Shown here: positions 23,378 through 35,624 of the stretch, one piece after another
Layout of the letters: every line of letters starts with the position of its first letter
How positions within the stretch are numbered: the stretch's first letter is position 1
Position numbers and translations under genes: made by a program
The notes under the pieces: generated by a model
What the model was told of the DNA's origin: nothing
The model's input: the letters and a program-made list of their open reading frames with translations, nothing else
The model's database searches: none
Origin: Isoetes taiwanensis
Lineage: Eukaryota > Streptophyta > Lycopodiopsida > Isoetales > Isoetaceae
Length of the DNA stretch: 64,000 bases
Assembly: GCA_021234155.1 (NCBI GenBank)
Contig: JAJEKV010000001.1
Coordinates: 19,119,382-19,183,381, forward strand
Direction: 5' to 3'

Positions 23378-26300
23378 TCAACCCGAGTTTGGGAGGTTAC
23401 ACATTATTTGTTGGCAGGTGTCTTCAGCCATAGTATACAATCCACAATTCTCTTCATCTGCAATCATTTCAAAGTTAGCTAATCTTACTAGATGGCTGTA
23501 CACACTAGCCACAGGTTGGTCATCCAGTAGCTCAAATTGGAGACCACCCAACTGTTTATAATAATGTCCTGAAACAAATAGATTCAACCCCAAATACATT
23601 TCCCCATACATAGTCTTCCAGCAATGTGTTTTTTGCTTCTCTGCACTTTAAGACATAAAACTCAACTCCCTCTTCATTACCTTCTTACGCAGATTGACAA
23701 AGAAAGTTATCTCCAACCTCAACCATAGAACTAGTTATGTCATAGTCTTCTTCTTCTTCCTCCTCTTCATGTTCATCTTCTATCTGCAAGTCCTCATCTG
23801 CTGTTTTATTAGCATCATTAGCTGAGTTAATCTCTTTCAGTTTTAGTTCACAAGTTTCCCAACCACCAATACGTGGTTTGGTGCTGCATAAGTCCCATTG
23901 GAATTGAACACAACTCTCACAAAAGCAAGAAAGAGGTCTATAAGCTACCTTTAAAGTGTTCTCCCTGTCACATGGTCTTATGCAGTGGAGTTGTGTGGTT
24001 CCCTTCAAAGTATGACAATCAAACTCGTCGATGACGGTCTATTTTGAGGATTCAATGTCCCAAAAATACCGCACAAGTGCCAAGTGTTGTAAGTGCTTGT
24101 AGTTTGACATAGTCAAAAAATATATACAAGAACACGTAAAAAAATATGAACAAATATTCTTTAGTAGTAACTGAAACCTGCTTGTAATGTGTGTAATATG
24201 CAAGTTACAACCATAGCTACAAACAATATTTGCAGGTTCAAACCATTTATTGTTTGAAGTAATTCGAACCATTGGTGTGCTTTATGTGATGAAGTCGGGC
24301 AAACACTTCAAAGACTTCAATGGAATTTACGAAAAACATAAGCAAATTTTACCTTGATAAGTCATTATCAGAAGGATTGTTGCTGAAGTGCCACCTAAGA
24401 AATGCAACCACCTCCTTTGCACATTGCAATTTCCTTCCATTATATTTCATCTGTTCCTTTGTTAGAATCCTCTTGATGACAGTTCCAGCACCATCATGCT
24501 CACCTTTTCCATGTGAGCTAGCAAAAAAATTCCAGATAATATCCTTTTCAAGTCGATTGTGAAACCTGCCAAGGAAGTAAAATGGTCTTGAAGACTTAAA
24601 ATCTTGAGAACAACCATCACTCCAAAAAACATGTTTTTTATAGTTAACTCCAATAGATTGTAGCCAATGCATGATTTTGGAGACAATCTTTGAACAAACT
24701 CGATTATCATGAGTTTTGTCATCGATGTAGAAATGAGTCTCCTTCACAATTCCTTTCAAGGAGTCTTGCCTTTTCTCTTTTGCAACATTTTTCTTTTTGG
24801 ACTCTTTATTATCTTCTTCCTTCTTTTGTCTTTCTTCTGCCTCTGATCTTCTCATTCTCCTGTAAGTGATGTGCACCAGAATAGAAACTTGGTCAGTATG
24901 CCAATGGCATGATTGAGCTTCTTGCTGAATTTTGAATCCATAATTCTCTGCAAAATCTATTTACGATACAATAGTGTCTTCTTGAATTGATGCCAAACAT
25001 TGCTTGAATTGTTTATTTTGCCAATGTTCTGGGTAGTTATGTGGAACAAAGGTCTTCAAAGTTTTAGTGGCATGTTCATGGAACTCAAAAGGAGAACCTG
25101 ATTTGTATGCCAACTGGTAACCTTTGCGTGTTTCTTGCCGGACCTGGTTTTTTTTGTTCGAACTTCTTCCGCAAAAGTGAAGCGACTTTAAGCTGGACCT
25201 CTTTGCTTCACTAACATGAAATTGAGCAGAATGTAAACTACATTTACCTTTTCAAACACTTTCCAATTAACATCTTGCCTATTATTCTTAACCTTCTCTC
25301 TAGGACATGTAGGAAGCCTGCCAGCAAACAAATAAATTAGATTAAAGACAATCAAAACAGGAAATAGAAAAGGAGCCATTACCTTTTCAAACCACACTTA
25401 GTACACGCGTCTGCATTAGACATGCATGCTTGTACCATTCTTCATTCTCATCCTTTGAACACACAATCTGTCTCCAATATTCACTAGTGGATTTGATAGT
25501 GTGTTCTTTAGCTAAACATGTTGGACCTGAACCACAAATTCTGCACTTACACTTGCAATCTTTGTGTACACCATATAGATCAGTCCTCATTTTATTTATT
25601 GCTTGCATGGCAAATTCAAGATGCAGATGGTATTGGCAGCAACAGGTTTCTCTTTCTTGAAGCTTCCTGATATAGCTTGGTTTCAACCTCTCAAAAGTCT
25701 GCTGGGATATCTTCAAATCAGCATGTTCCTTTTGAAAAGCAAGGTAAAGCTGCAACTGAACAAAAAGAAAAGAGAATTCAGATCTGATAATAATGTCAAA
25801 ATTACAGAAACTAGACAAGCATGTTAAAAACAAAAAAGATTGACTCAAATGCTATCTTTTTGTCAATAATAATGTCGAAATACTGGACTAAACATTGATT
25901 GTGGCAAGCTTGGGCCTTGTGTCTCGTTTTCTAGAATTGGGAAACTAGTTCTAACTGAATAGGCATATTAGTAACAAAAAAAAAAGAATCAAAACATACC
26001 TGTGTAACTTCTAGCAAGTGTATTGGATGATCAATTTTTTCACCACTTTCAGTAACATGTTTTCTAACATGTTTCTTATAGGGTGAAACCCGAGTATTTT
26101 CATCCCAAAACTTTCTTACAGCAGCTATCTCTTCAGTGGGAAAGAGCATCGATCTCTTCTTCCTTGCATGCATTGACCATGGACCAAAGATCAAACTCGG
26201 CACATATTCTTCTTCTAAATGCTTGGGTTCTGTTTTTCACGGGAATGGAAAGAAGCCTTGAAAATGCACTCGATTAATCCCTTTAACCATTGAAACCGCC

Positions 26301-26709
26301 ATTTGGGGTGTGGACTTCCTAGCTATGAGTACATCGGTATTTCTTTGAAATTTTGAGCCTGCATAGTTTCCCTAACATTGGAAATCCGTCTTTCATCACA
26401 TTTAACTCCTTTGGATCGCTAGAGTTACATGTGGTAAGTGTTTGATTCTTTTTATAAAACTCGAGCTACTAATCCTTTAGAATTATCATCAGCACAATTC
26501 CTTACAATATGGAAAAAAGGAATTCTCCAACTCTTTCGAATGTTCTGTTGTCTTCTATGACTCAAAGAACGCTTTTTTTTTTTTTTTTGCATGCTTAATA
26601 TTCTCCTTCTCCAATTCTAATTCTCTTCCGGCTTCTCTTTTCTCATGGCATCTAGCTCCAAGTAAATTCTCCATTTAGCGACTTCAACTTTTTTTGGAGA
26701 ACTTGCCAT
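23378..26709 (-). pseudogene. Multi-exon DDE-transposase-like protein
   Basis: Minus-strand exons in order: a coiled-coil N-terminus starting MASSPKKVEVAKW (26,709 down to about 26,600); a segment with AVRKFWDENTRVSPYKKHV (26,203-26,000); a Cys-rich exon with FERLKPSYIRKLQERETCCC (25,760-25,400); a catalytic-looking exon with HVFWSDGCSQDF and WNFFASSHGKGEHDGAG (24,876-24,349); a Cys-containing, acidic-tailed exon with MKGTTQLH and SCFCESC (24,008-23,685); and a C-terminal segment (23,611-23,378). The SDG...Q, FF.SHGKG..DG.G and LRP/CCC words match a widespread, poorly named family of transposase-like proteins that I know mainly from animal genomes. The conserved Asp residues suggest a DDE nuclease, but the third acidic residue is not assigned. 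GT-AG introns separate the exons, and some stops and slips indicate decay. Confidence 0.6.
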
Positions 26710-27039
26710 CGAATTGATATGAAAAAAGGAATTGCAATTGCAATTTGTCGAAATTGCAATTGATGATATTAGTGTAAGCTTGTTCTTCAGAAATGAAGAA
26801 TTCTTGCAAGAATTGAACCAATTTCCCGCCAAACAAGAAATCTCGGAAGAAATTTCCCGGCATTTGGTATGATCTGAATTCCAAATTCGCGCCCAAGGAA
26901 TCAATCCATGTCATCGATCCCAGCTTCCTCGGAGGATGATTGCTATTTCAGGAATAACTACCTCAAAATCTGTTATACTAACGAAGATCGAATAAAAAGC
27001 ACTTTCAGCACTTAAAGCAAGTGTCCGGGCGGTGCTTTT

Positions 27040-27064
27040 TGGGTACCAATATCAAATTTACACC
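27040..27064 (-). repeat. Right terminal inverted repeat (25 bp)
   Basis: Reverse complement of 16,352-16,376 with no mismatch; followed by ATTTTG. Confidence 0.8.
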
Positions 27065-28939
27065 ATTTTGCCTGAGTCTTCTTTTGCCAAACTCCGTATT
27101 TTTCAAGCGGGATGTGATTAATATGGCCAAGAATTGGTGGCCACATCAAGAATTGGTGGCCACATTAATCACTGGTTAATCTGGCCATCTGATATTAGCC
27201 AGGTAGTTAATGAGGCAAAAAAAAATGGTTAACCTGACTAAAAAACAGGCTTCAAACTCTGCGCGCGCGCCCTGGGGGGATCGATCGGCAATTCTTTCTG
27301 CTCTATGGGAAGCTTGATCCATTTTAAAAGCATGCCAATCGCTTTGTCTGCCCCTTTTATGCTAGATTGATGAAGAGAGAAAGAAATTTGAGACAAAATA
27401 AAGATGGATCGGCAAAAAAACCCCAAAAAATAGTTGGTTTTTGGGCTTCAAAGCATGTTGTTCTTAATGGTTGATACAGAGTGGCCACATTCACCACACC
27501 CCCTTTGAAAAATATGGTGTTCCCCGTTTGTGTTTTCGAAAATGGATTACGACGACGAATTAATTCGACGTGTTCATTCAAGAGCGTCTGATGCATTCCC
27601 ATGGACGATAAAAACAATTCTATTCTATTCTAGTGCTAGGGTAGCTATTTTTATTGGGTTTTTCAATGTGGGAATAAGATACTTGCGCTCATGGACTAAT
27701 GATTTTTATTTTGGTGTCAAACTCATTGAACAAAGTCGATATCATCTTCATTCATTCCCTACTTGACTTTCGAGAATATCTGTTGACTAGATGCTTTAGC
27801 TAGGATTTTTAAGCCAGATTCTAGGATGGAAATTACAAGACGGATTATATTGTGATCGAGAATACAGTAAGTTGTTTTCTTTCTTTGTGTTTGAGAATGA
27901 GAATATAATATGTTTACATGACTAAGAAAGTATCATCACCTTAAGGATGCATTTCTCTGAGTTGAGCCTTTTCTTTTGCTTATGGTGTAACAAACATTAT
28001 ATGAAGGCTTAGAACCAAGGAATCAAAGTTATAAAATCTCTTGAAGGTTGCTTTATAAGTGGGAGCAATCACCAGCTACTCTTTGCTTGACCATTTCACA
28101 CTCGTCTTAGCTTATACGTCTGAGTTGAGAATATTCTCAGTCTCCATGGCTTCAAGTTCTCCTTCCAACCAATATTTGGTGATCATTTAATGTCTATCTT
28201 AGGTCAATGTATATCTGTAGATTAGATCAGATGTCAGAAGTGAGATGTGACAACTCTCTGTTTGGGTTACCTGAAGAAAAAACCCTAGGCACGGTAGGTG
28301 AGGTTTTGAAATATTCATAAAAAGCATCCTTTTTTTTTTTGGAAAACGTCTATTTTGATGGTAGATGTGTGGCATGTTTTAGATGTTGATGGCCAAGATT
28401 CTTTGAAAGCTAAAAGTAATAGTTACAAAGTAGAGATTCTTTGTGCACAAGTTTATTTCTAATTTGTTTTTGAGTGAATGTTCTAATTAGCTGGCAGTTT
28501 TGGCAGGTGATTTTGTTTGCATGCAGGTGCTCATATTTTCCTTGGAGCAGTTAACAAAAGTTCGTTGATCAATCTTTAACAGTCGTTTAAATTTGTTTTG
28601 AGATATAGCGTGAGTTCAATGGAAATTCTATCTCGCATTGCACTTCTTAACTCCAATATAGAAGAGCTTTGCATGCAAGGCTAGAATGTGGAGCATTCTG
28701 TTCTAAATCATAATATACTCTACATTGAAGTTTTATAAGCAAATGAGCAGGTTAAGTATCCTATCTTTTGTTGTTATTTATGTGTGTAGATTCATTTTAA
28801 TAGACAATCACGTCTTATGAAAGATCCAGTAATACTTGGCTTCAGCTTCCAAGTTAATTGTACACTTTTGGTGGGGAATCTAGATTTTGATGAAAGAGAG
28901 AAAGGTTAGTAGATTTCTCATTGCTATATAGAAAGGTTA
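27065..28939. other. Non-coding flank of the inverted-repeat element
   Basis: Includes a small tandem duplication of AAGAATTGGTGGCCACAT (about 27,131-27,167) and the short ORF at 27,542-27,766. Otherwise AT-rich, without recognised genes. Confidence 0.4.
27542..27766 (+). CDS. Short hypothetical ORF, 74 codons
   Basis: A plus-strand frame starting MDYDDELIRRVHSR with a hydrophobic segment in its middle (VAIFIGFFNVGIRYL) and ending SRYHLHSFPT. I recognise no family. The charged start followed by a possible membrane segment is protein-like, but the frame is short and could be chance or the first exon of a longer gene. It lies just outside the right inverted repeat. Confidence 0.2.
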   Translation: MDYDDELIRRVHSRASDAFPWTIKTILFYSSARVAIFIGFFNVGIRYLRSWTNDFYFGVKLIEQSRYHLHSFPT

Positions 28940-28990
28940 CTAGTAACGTGTGCCCGGTGTTCTTAGGGCAAGTTTGGCACACATCAATTT
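28940..28990 (-). mobile_element. Helitron 3' terminus (minus orientation)
   Basis: On the minus strand a partial hairpin (GCCC...CGGGC, 28,969-28,952) is followed by ACACGTTA and CTAG (28,943-28,940), with T next in the flank. It matches the shared 3' end of the Helitron family in this window. I found no matching 5' end to the right. Confidence 0.6.
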
Positions 28991-29360
28991 GGATTGTGTA
29001 TTTATGTGGGCTCAACTGTAAGGCACATGTATGTTAACCCTAAATATTCTTTTGAAGATTTGCATGTTTGCTAATTGTTATATATAAATTGCATAAAGGA
29101 GAAACACATAATTGTCAGTCAAAGTTACATATGTATAGAAACCATCCCATAAAAAAACATTGTCTATAAGCTAAGCAAGTATATGAAGTGGACTCCATCG
29201 CCCTAATGCGTTGCCTAACTGGGACTAAGGTGTAGTTTTCCAACTTATAGAAAACTTCATGACCCACATGCATTCATCAAATAGGGGCAAATGTTATAAC
29301 ATGTTTTGTGGTTTAAGTTATTGTTTGGCCAACTTACATACCTAGTTGTCATAATTCATT

Positions 29361-29580
29361 TTAGTAAATGTGTGCCTGACGTTGTCGCGCATAAGTTGGG
29401 TTGCATGTGAAAGGCTTTGTAACATTAGACTTATCGATTCCATATATTATTTGTGGAATTATAAAAGAGACCCTAGCATTCACTTCGTTAATATTGATGG
29501 CATTGAGTTCGTAACAATGGCAACCATTGTAGTACTGAAGTTTACTGCCAATCGTTAACGTCGGGCACACGTTTACAATG
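29361..29580. repeat. Inverted pair of degenerate Helitron-like ends
   Basis: The left side (TAGTAAATGTGTGCCTGACGTT, on the minus strand a degenerate GGCACACATTTACTA end) and the right side (AACGTCGGGCACACGTTTAC) are near inverted copies about 200 bp apart. Either two Helitron 3' ends lie head to head, or this is a small foldback derivative. The open frames here on both strands are explained by this structure. Confidence 0.5.
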
Positions 29581-30409
29581 GTTGCCACAGAGTTTACTAC
29601 TGAAACGATTGAGAAGGTGCGGACAGAAGTTATTTGGTACTACTTCAGCAATTTGGTCTATGGTGTTTTTCTTGCTGTTGTCGGTTGATTTTCATTGTGG
29701 CCTTCCTTTATTATAAAACATCATAACGTCTTCATATTTCATTACCAGTAGTATTGCTTGATGAAGTATAATAGTTAGTTCGGTGTCAAATTTACTATTT
29801 GCATAAAAATGGCACAACAAAATTGTGCGCAAAACCACCACCTAAGGTGCAATTCATTTTGAATCTCCGAGAAAATAAGGATGTTATAAAAAAGAGCATA
29901 ACAACTTGTTATGAACTTGCGATGTCACTGTTATGTAGAGAAGCACCACATCTACATGGTATAAAGATACAGGTTGTCAAAGTACTGATTTCAATCCCAC
30001 GCTTTTTTCTATGTTTAATCAGTAACTCAGGTTCATGAACTCGTTTATAGTTGTTCTTCTTGTACACATAAAGGTCTCAATTCTTGTACACATAGAGATC
30101 TCAAGCTCTTGTGAATATATATTGTCATGCCACATGATCTATGGTTTATTTTTTAAAGCAATAACTCCAATAGCTCGACAAATGTCAATACCATGCAATA
30201 ATGTCGGTTATTGATCAAAATAAAATGGGCATGAAAAAAAACTCATGGCACTGGATGATCGAGATCGAAGCAACAGATAGAAGAGCCGACTATCTGACTG
30301 GAGATGAGCAGATTGGAGAGCTGACTGTTGGATTGGTGCAGACAGATAAAGTGGAGTCGGAATAGAAGCAGGCTGCTGCTGAAATTGCTGACAGATCTCA
30401 GATCGGGTT

Positions 30410-33020
30410 CAGGGCTCGAATTTGACGGCTTTTATGCCTGTTTTTTGGATTTTTGCCCGTCAAAACAGGTGAAAAAAATTTCTGTATGGCAAATGAAAGG
30501 TCGCAGTTGGGCAATCGGTCGTCATGGAGAAGGGCAACTACAAGACATACTCGTCGTTTGAAAGGCTAGGAATAGAGAAATGCCCGTCATTTTTTTTGCT
30601 ATATATCTTTATAAATTTATAATATCTCTATACAATACACCTCTATACATTAATATAATATAAATTTACAACACATCCCACGAAATTTCCAATGATTTTT
30701 CCATTTTTTTAACCTCTTATCCATCCTGTTTTTTTAACCTCTTATACATTATAGTTATTAACAACCACCAATCAACCAACGAACCTAAATCTAATCTATG
30801 CTAATATAATTCAAAAAAAAATTCCTGGAAATCTTGATGCCACATTGTCGTCCTCCCGCCCACTGCCCGCCTAAGATCAGAGATTCACAATTGCCCGCCT
30901 AAGATTAGAGATTTAGAATCAGAAAGTTCTTGCTTCTTGCTAGGATTCAGAATCACATCTGGTTGAATGTTGAATGCTGGACCTGGTCACCTCTGTTTGA
31001 ATGCTGAATCGAATGCGCGCATTTCAATCACCTCTATTCGAAAGCTTCACAAACACGACCACTCCTGTTTTCCCAGCTCTACTCCTGTTTAGATCTACTT
31101 GCATTCCAGCTTGGTAAGTTTTCGTCTAAAATTACTTATCGTACCCTCCTAAAAGAGTTCGTCACCTTCTTCTAAAAGCTTAAATCCACCAGAACTAGAA
31201 GCAAGAACTGTCTCAGGCCAAAATTTGTGGGGGAAGGCCGTTTCGTATCAGCCCATTTCGTTTCGTTTTGATAGGATGCAGAACAGGAGATTCCGGCTCC
31301 AAGCTATTTGTAAGTTTCCAAGCCATATTTTCCATCCATTTCAAAATTGATTCTCAAGTCTCAACTTAAAATCTTTCTTACTCAGGTAGCAACATTTTAG
31401 CATAACCAAATGCCTCTTCTTTTGGATTGTGCAGAAGTACTATTATTATTTCTATCAGATTGGCCAACCAATCGATCATGCAAGCTGCATCCTAAGCTGC
31501 AATAAATCTGCAATCAAGCAATCTATAATCAGTCAATCTGTATAATCAGACAATCTGCAATCAGGCGATCTGTAAGCAAACCATGGATCCAAAACCAGGT
31601 AAGCTTTTGCTTCAATGCTTTTATTTATTGCTTTCATGAGTTTGCTTTTTCTTAGTCATTCCTATTTCGATTTGCAGCATGTTCTAAAAGGAAAAGCAAG
31701 AGAAGAAAAGACAATGAATGTAGATCTATGCTATCTTACTATAATCTGAGTCAAAATAAACGTGCTGTTGCTGCTAGCTCAGGATCTGAAATGCAACAGC
31801 AAGGTTTAGTTCTTGAAGAGACAAATCAGACCATAGAAATTATTGAGGGTTCTATTGACGGTGGAGGAGATGCTGGTGTTGCTTCTAGTTCTAAGAAAAG
31901 AAAATGGAGAAATGAATGGACGAAACTTCACAAATGGGCTTTCAGAGTTAAGACTGTTGCCAATGAGGATCGTGCTAAGTGCCATTGGTGCATTGAATTC
32001 AAGAAAGACAATACGTACACAAAGGATGGGTCAAGAGTGATGCAATTATCAGCCTTGAATGATCATGCAAAATCAGAAGATCATAGGTATGCAGCTGCTG
32101 CGCATTTCCATAAATTGAAAGGTGAAAATGCTAGAGGCCCAATAGAAGAACAAATTGATATCGCTCATCATTCTGAAATGTCTAGAATTCTTGTGTGCAT
32201 CCAAAATGTACATTGGATGGCACAATGCACTATTCCATTGCATAAATTTTATGATGTTTGCGTTCATATGAGGCGTATCCATTGCCCGAATATTCCTAGT
32301 ACTGACGAATATGGTGCTTACACAAATGAGAGGGCTGCACGAGAGTTCCTTATGAGCATACGCAATGTTTGCAGGTGCAATTTATTTGCTGAGGTAAGCT
32401 CCTCTCCATATTTTTCTATACTTGTAGATGAGTCTACAGATCGCACGCTTGAGAAGCATCTTATTGTGTATATGCAATACCTAACTGAAAATGGCAAAGG
32501 TGAACCCAAATGTACCTTTGTAACTCTTTTACCACTTGAGGATGGTACTGCTGAAGCAACCTATGATGCTTTACAGTCCTTGTTGATATCTATGGACTTG
32601 AGTGAAAGTAAAATAGTTGCTTTAGTCACTGATGGTGCATCACAATGTTAGGATGTCGCGACGGGCTTGGTCACTAGATTTCAAGCAAGGAACCCGATAT
32701 TAAGGGTATCCATTGCATAGCTCATAGAAGCTTGCAATAAAGGATGCTTTGACATCTAATCCTGATGTTTTTTACTTTGTTGACAAACTAGCCAACAAAG
32801 TTTATTCATGGTTGGGGAAGTCATCTCATCGACATGCAGAGTTCAAGGAGCTATTGGAAATATATGATGAACATGATCTTAATGGTTTGCAAATACATGG
32901 CGTTAGATTTGGTTATCAAGGGGCCAAGTGATGCTAAGGTTGGTTCGTCTAATGACTGCCATTCTAGATCAATGGAAGATGCATGATCACAAGCTTTATG
33001 AGAATGCTACAATATTTCAG
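30410..33020 (+). mobile_element. hAT-family DNA transposon, 5' part
   Basis: The left end CAGGGCTCGAATTTGAC (30,410) matches the ends of the second hAT at 50.7-53.9 kb and the common hAT terminus CAGGGCTCGAA. A transposase gene follows. No right end or second copy of the adjoining 8 bases (ATCGGGTT) was found: the 3' part appears lost or displaced by the copia element starting at 33,358. Confidence 0.75.
31583..33020 (+). pseudogene. hAT transposase (TTF/BED finger type), spliced, disrupted
   Basis: A 16-bp first exon (31,583-31,598, MDPKP) joins through a 79-bp GT-AG intron to an exon at 31,678, giving an N-terminus rich in Lys/Arg (SKRKSKRRK). A zinc-finger-like segment follows, with CHWC and a downstream H...H. 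The catalytic region has SPYFSILVDESTD (first Asp) and VALVTDGAS (second Asp). An in-frame TAG at 32,649 and a frameshift near 32,700 break the frame; GIHCIAHR and LTSNPDVFYFVDKLANK still follow in other frames. The last recognisable exon ends near 33,020 before a GT donor. It is the same transposase type as the second hAT in this window. Intact enzymes cut and paste with 8-bp duplications. Confidence 0.82.
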
Positions 33021-33357
33021 GTATATTTCATTATGTATTTACTTGGTTTATATATATTCATTCATAGTTTATTCATTCCATAATTTATTCTTCCATAAAT
33101 TTTTGTGATTGATTTTAAACTTTAAATTATTATTTTTTATTTCAATAGTATCTATGTAAGAACTTCATTATGTATTTGATGAACTTACAATGGAAATATG
33201 CTTTGTTTTATGTATCTATCTATGTTTTTGAGGGAAAAAACTGGTTTCTGTCATTTTAAATTTTTTTATTCCATTTAAAAGGCTTGAATTTAGGAACTTC
33301 CTGTCACGAGAAAGGTGTAAAATTATTTGGCCCATCCTTAGAAAATTAAGGGCGGAC

Positions 33358-33769
33358 TGTCAAATTTGAGCATTGATCGGGTTGTAGAACCCAAATTGAG
33401 TTACTGGTTGCTTTGTGGGATTGCCAATAGATCCCAAACTGGTCATTCTTGTGGAAGACCGATTCACCTTTGCTCTAATCATTGGATCTTGCTGCAGGTG
33501 CCGCAGCTTGCTTGTCTTGTGTTGAATCGCCAGAGAAGGCAACGCTTTGCTGAGCAGAAGCATTTTTGTCTGTGGCCGATTTGGAGCTGTAGAATCCAGA
33601 CAATAGAACCCGCACAGGTCGAAGCGATTGCTGCTGCCGACTACAGTTTTCCAAAGAGTTAGAATCCGGCAGCATCTGAATTGAGATTCGGCATCATTTA
33701 TTCAGGTCTGTGTTCAGCATTTAGCATTTGTTCAGCATTTGTGGTGGTTTTTGAAGTAAAATACTAACA
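33358..33769 (+). repeat. 5' LTR of Ty1/copia element (412 bp)
   Basis: It begins TGTCAAATTTGAG and ends ...ACTAACA, directly followed after one base by a primer-binding site. No second copy was found, so the 3' LTR is missing. Confidence 0.7.
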
Positions 33770-33770
33770 G

Positions 33771-33783
33771 TGGTATCAAAGCC
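33771..33783 (+). promoter_or_regulatory. Primer-binding site (initiator tRNA-Met type)
   Basis: TGGTATCAAAGCC differs by one base from the common plant PBS TGGTATCAGAGCC, and it sits one base after the LTR. Confidence 0.85.
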
Positions 33784-33790
33784 ATAAATT

Positions 33791-35480
33791 ATGGCAACTA
33801 GATTTGGAGCTACACTCCTTAATTCAATAGAAGTTTATACTGGTGGTTCAAGATTTCAGGTCTGGAAGGAAAAAATGCTTGAGGTATTGAGCGCAAAATG
33901 CTTGATGGAAATTATAGAGCTACCAGAAGGTAAAGATCTGAAAGAGATACTTGAGAAAATGGCAAAAATGAAGCTCAAGAAAGGTGAAAGTTCCGTAAAA
34001 TTTGAAGGTTTTGGTTCTATTTATGCTGATAGTAAAATTAGAGAGGCAAGAGGAATTATAGCATGTAAAGTGGGTTCTAACATACTGTTGAGAATGAGAG
34101 GAATGAATCCTCAACAAATGTGGGCATATCTCATTAGCAAATATGAAAAGAAATCATCCTCACAGCTAGAAATCCTAGATAAAGAGCTAAGACAACTAAA
34201 ATACAGTGAAAATGAGAATATCACTGAAGTTTTTGCAAAATTGGATAATATATTTGCCGATTTAGATGCCGCAGGAGCTAGATTGAGTGATGAAATTCAA
34301 ATATTGGCTATAGCTCGTGCATTTTCCAGATACAATGTATTATCCATGTTAATCAGAACCACAACTAAAAATCGTGATGATGCTGAGAGATTAGTAAGAA
34401 CAAAGCTGGAGCAGCATAAAATAGGTGTGGAGGAAGAAGAGGGTTCTGAAAGTTCTGAAATTCTGTTTGCTGGCAAAGTAAAGAGTAAAAAGACCTATCC
34501 AGAAAAAAGTATAGGCCCTTGCTTTTATTGTCATGAAATTGGGCATTTAAAGATAGATTTCCAAAATTAAACAAAGAAATGTTAAAAGTTGCTATAATTG
34601 TGGGGGTTGGGTCAAATTTCCACGACATGATCTAGTCCAAAAATTATAACAAACAACATGGGAGATGGCAAGCTGAAAGGGAAGTTCCATTGTAAGAGAA
34701 AGAGTGACCTCATCCAGGGGAAGAGGAAGAAGAGGAGCAGCCAGGGTTAATGTAACTCAAGAAGTTGCGGAACAAGAGACTGAGAAGGAACAAGACGATC
34801 AAGAGGTAAAACCCATTGTGCTATGAACATACAAAGCAAATAGATATATTTCTAACCATGAAGTTGATGAATTTATAGTCGATAGTGGAGCTGAGCGATC
34901 AGTGGTTAACTCTATTGATTACCTGGCTAATGTTTGTCCCAGTAAACATTTGAGCCATGTACAGTTAGGAAATGGAGATTTACAGAAGGTAACGGGGAGA
35001 GGGATGTTGGAATTATTCGATCTGCAAGGAAATTGTGTGAATGTGTCAGATGTTCTGTGTGTCCCAGGTCTATATAAAAATCTCATACCAGTGAGTCAAT
35101 TAGTTGATCTTGGATATGAATTAAGGTTTGATAAGAAAGGTTGCAACATATTTTTGGATAATCAATTAAGGTTTTTTGCAAAACGTGTTGGGAGTTTATT
35201 TCAATTTTCAAATAAAGTTTTGAAAAGCATAAAAGTATTCTTCGTATCTACTGCTTCAGTCTGGCATAATAGACTTGTTCATATGCATATAAATAATATC
35301 AGATACATGATAAAGAAAGGTCTCATTAGTGGGGAAGATGATATAGCCAAGAAGTTTGTTTGTCCAGGATGCATGCTAGGCAAGTTAACTAGGTTGCCGT
35401 TTAAGAGATCTAAGAAAAGGGCAAATAGTAGATTATGGCTGGGTAGTAAAGAACAAACGAAACTTAGTGATGATTCCTAA
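33791..35480 (+). pseudogene. Ty1/copia gag, protease and integrase N-terminus, truncated
   Basis: Gag (33,791-34,570) starts MATRFGATLLNSIE and contains the UBN2-type core (MWAYLISKYEKKSS, LDNIFADLDAAG). It ends in a zinc knuckle, CFYCHEIGHLKIDF, in which the last Cys is Phe. A second knuckle-like CYNCGGW follows. A protease word, FIVDSGAERS, lies just before 34,902. Downstream are the LGNGDLQKVTGRG strand, VLCVPGLYKNLIPVS, and the integrase-linked HNRLVHMHINNIR ... CPGCMLGK segment. Sequence similarity stops near 35,480, before the integrase core, reverse transcriptase and 3' LTR. Stops between segments show decay. Confidence 0.88.
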
Positions 35481-35610
35481 TAGTATAGGGGTCCAATCGC
35501 AAGATTTAGTGTCAAAAGAAGCCAAGGATGATGGTGAGATTTTTTGAGCTTCATCTAGTTAGCTTAGCTCAAAATTCTCAAAATTGTAATACTCTCTCGT
35601 AAATCGGCTT

Positions 35611-35624
35611 AAAAGGCATCATTT
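35611..35624. repeat. Target-site duplication of antisense LINE, left copy
   Basis: AAAAGGCATCATTT, identical to 37,703-37,716. Confidence 0.85.

Noticed and set aside
24349-24876. KDZ (Kyakuja-Dileera-Zisupton) transposase
   Set aside because: The SDG...SHGKG..DG words do not match the KDZ patterns I know.
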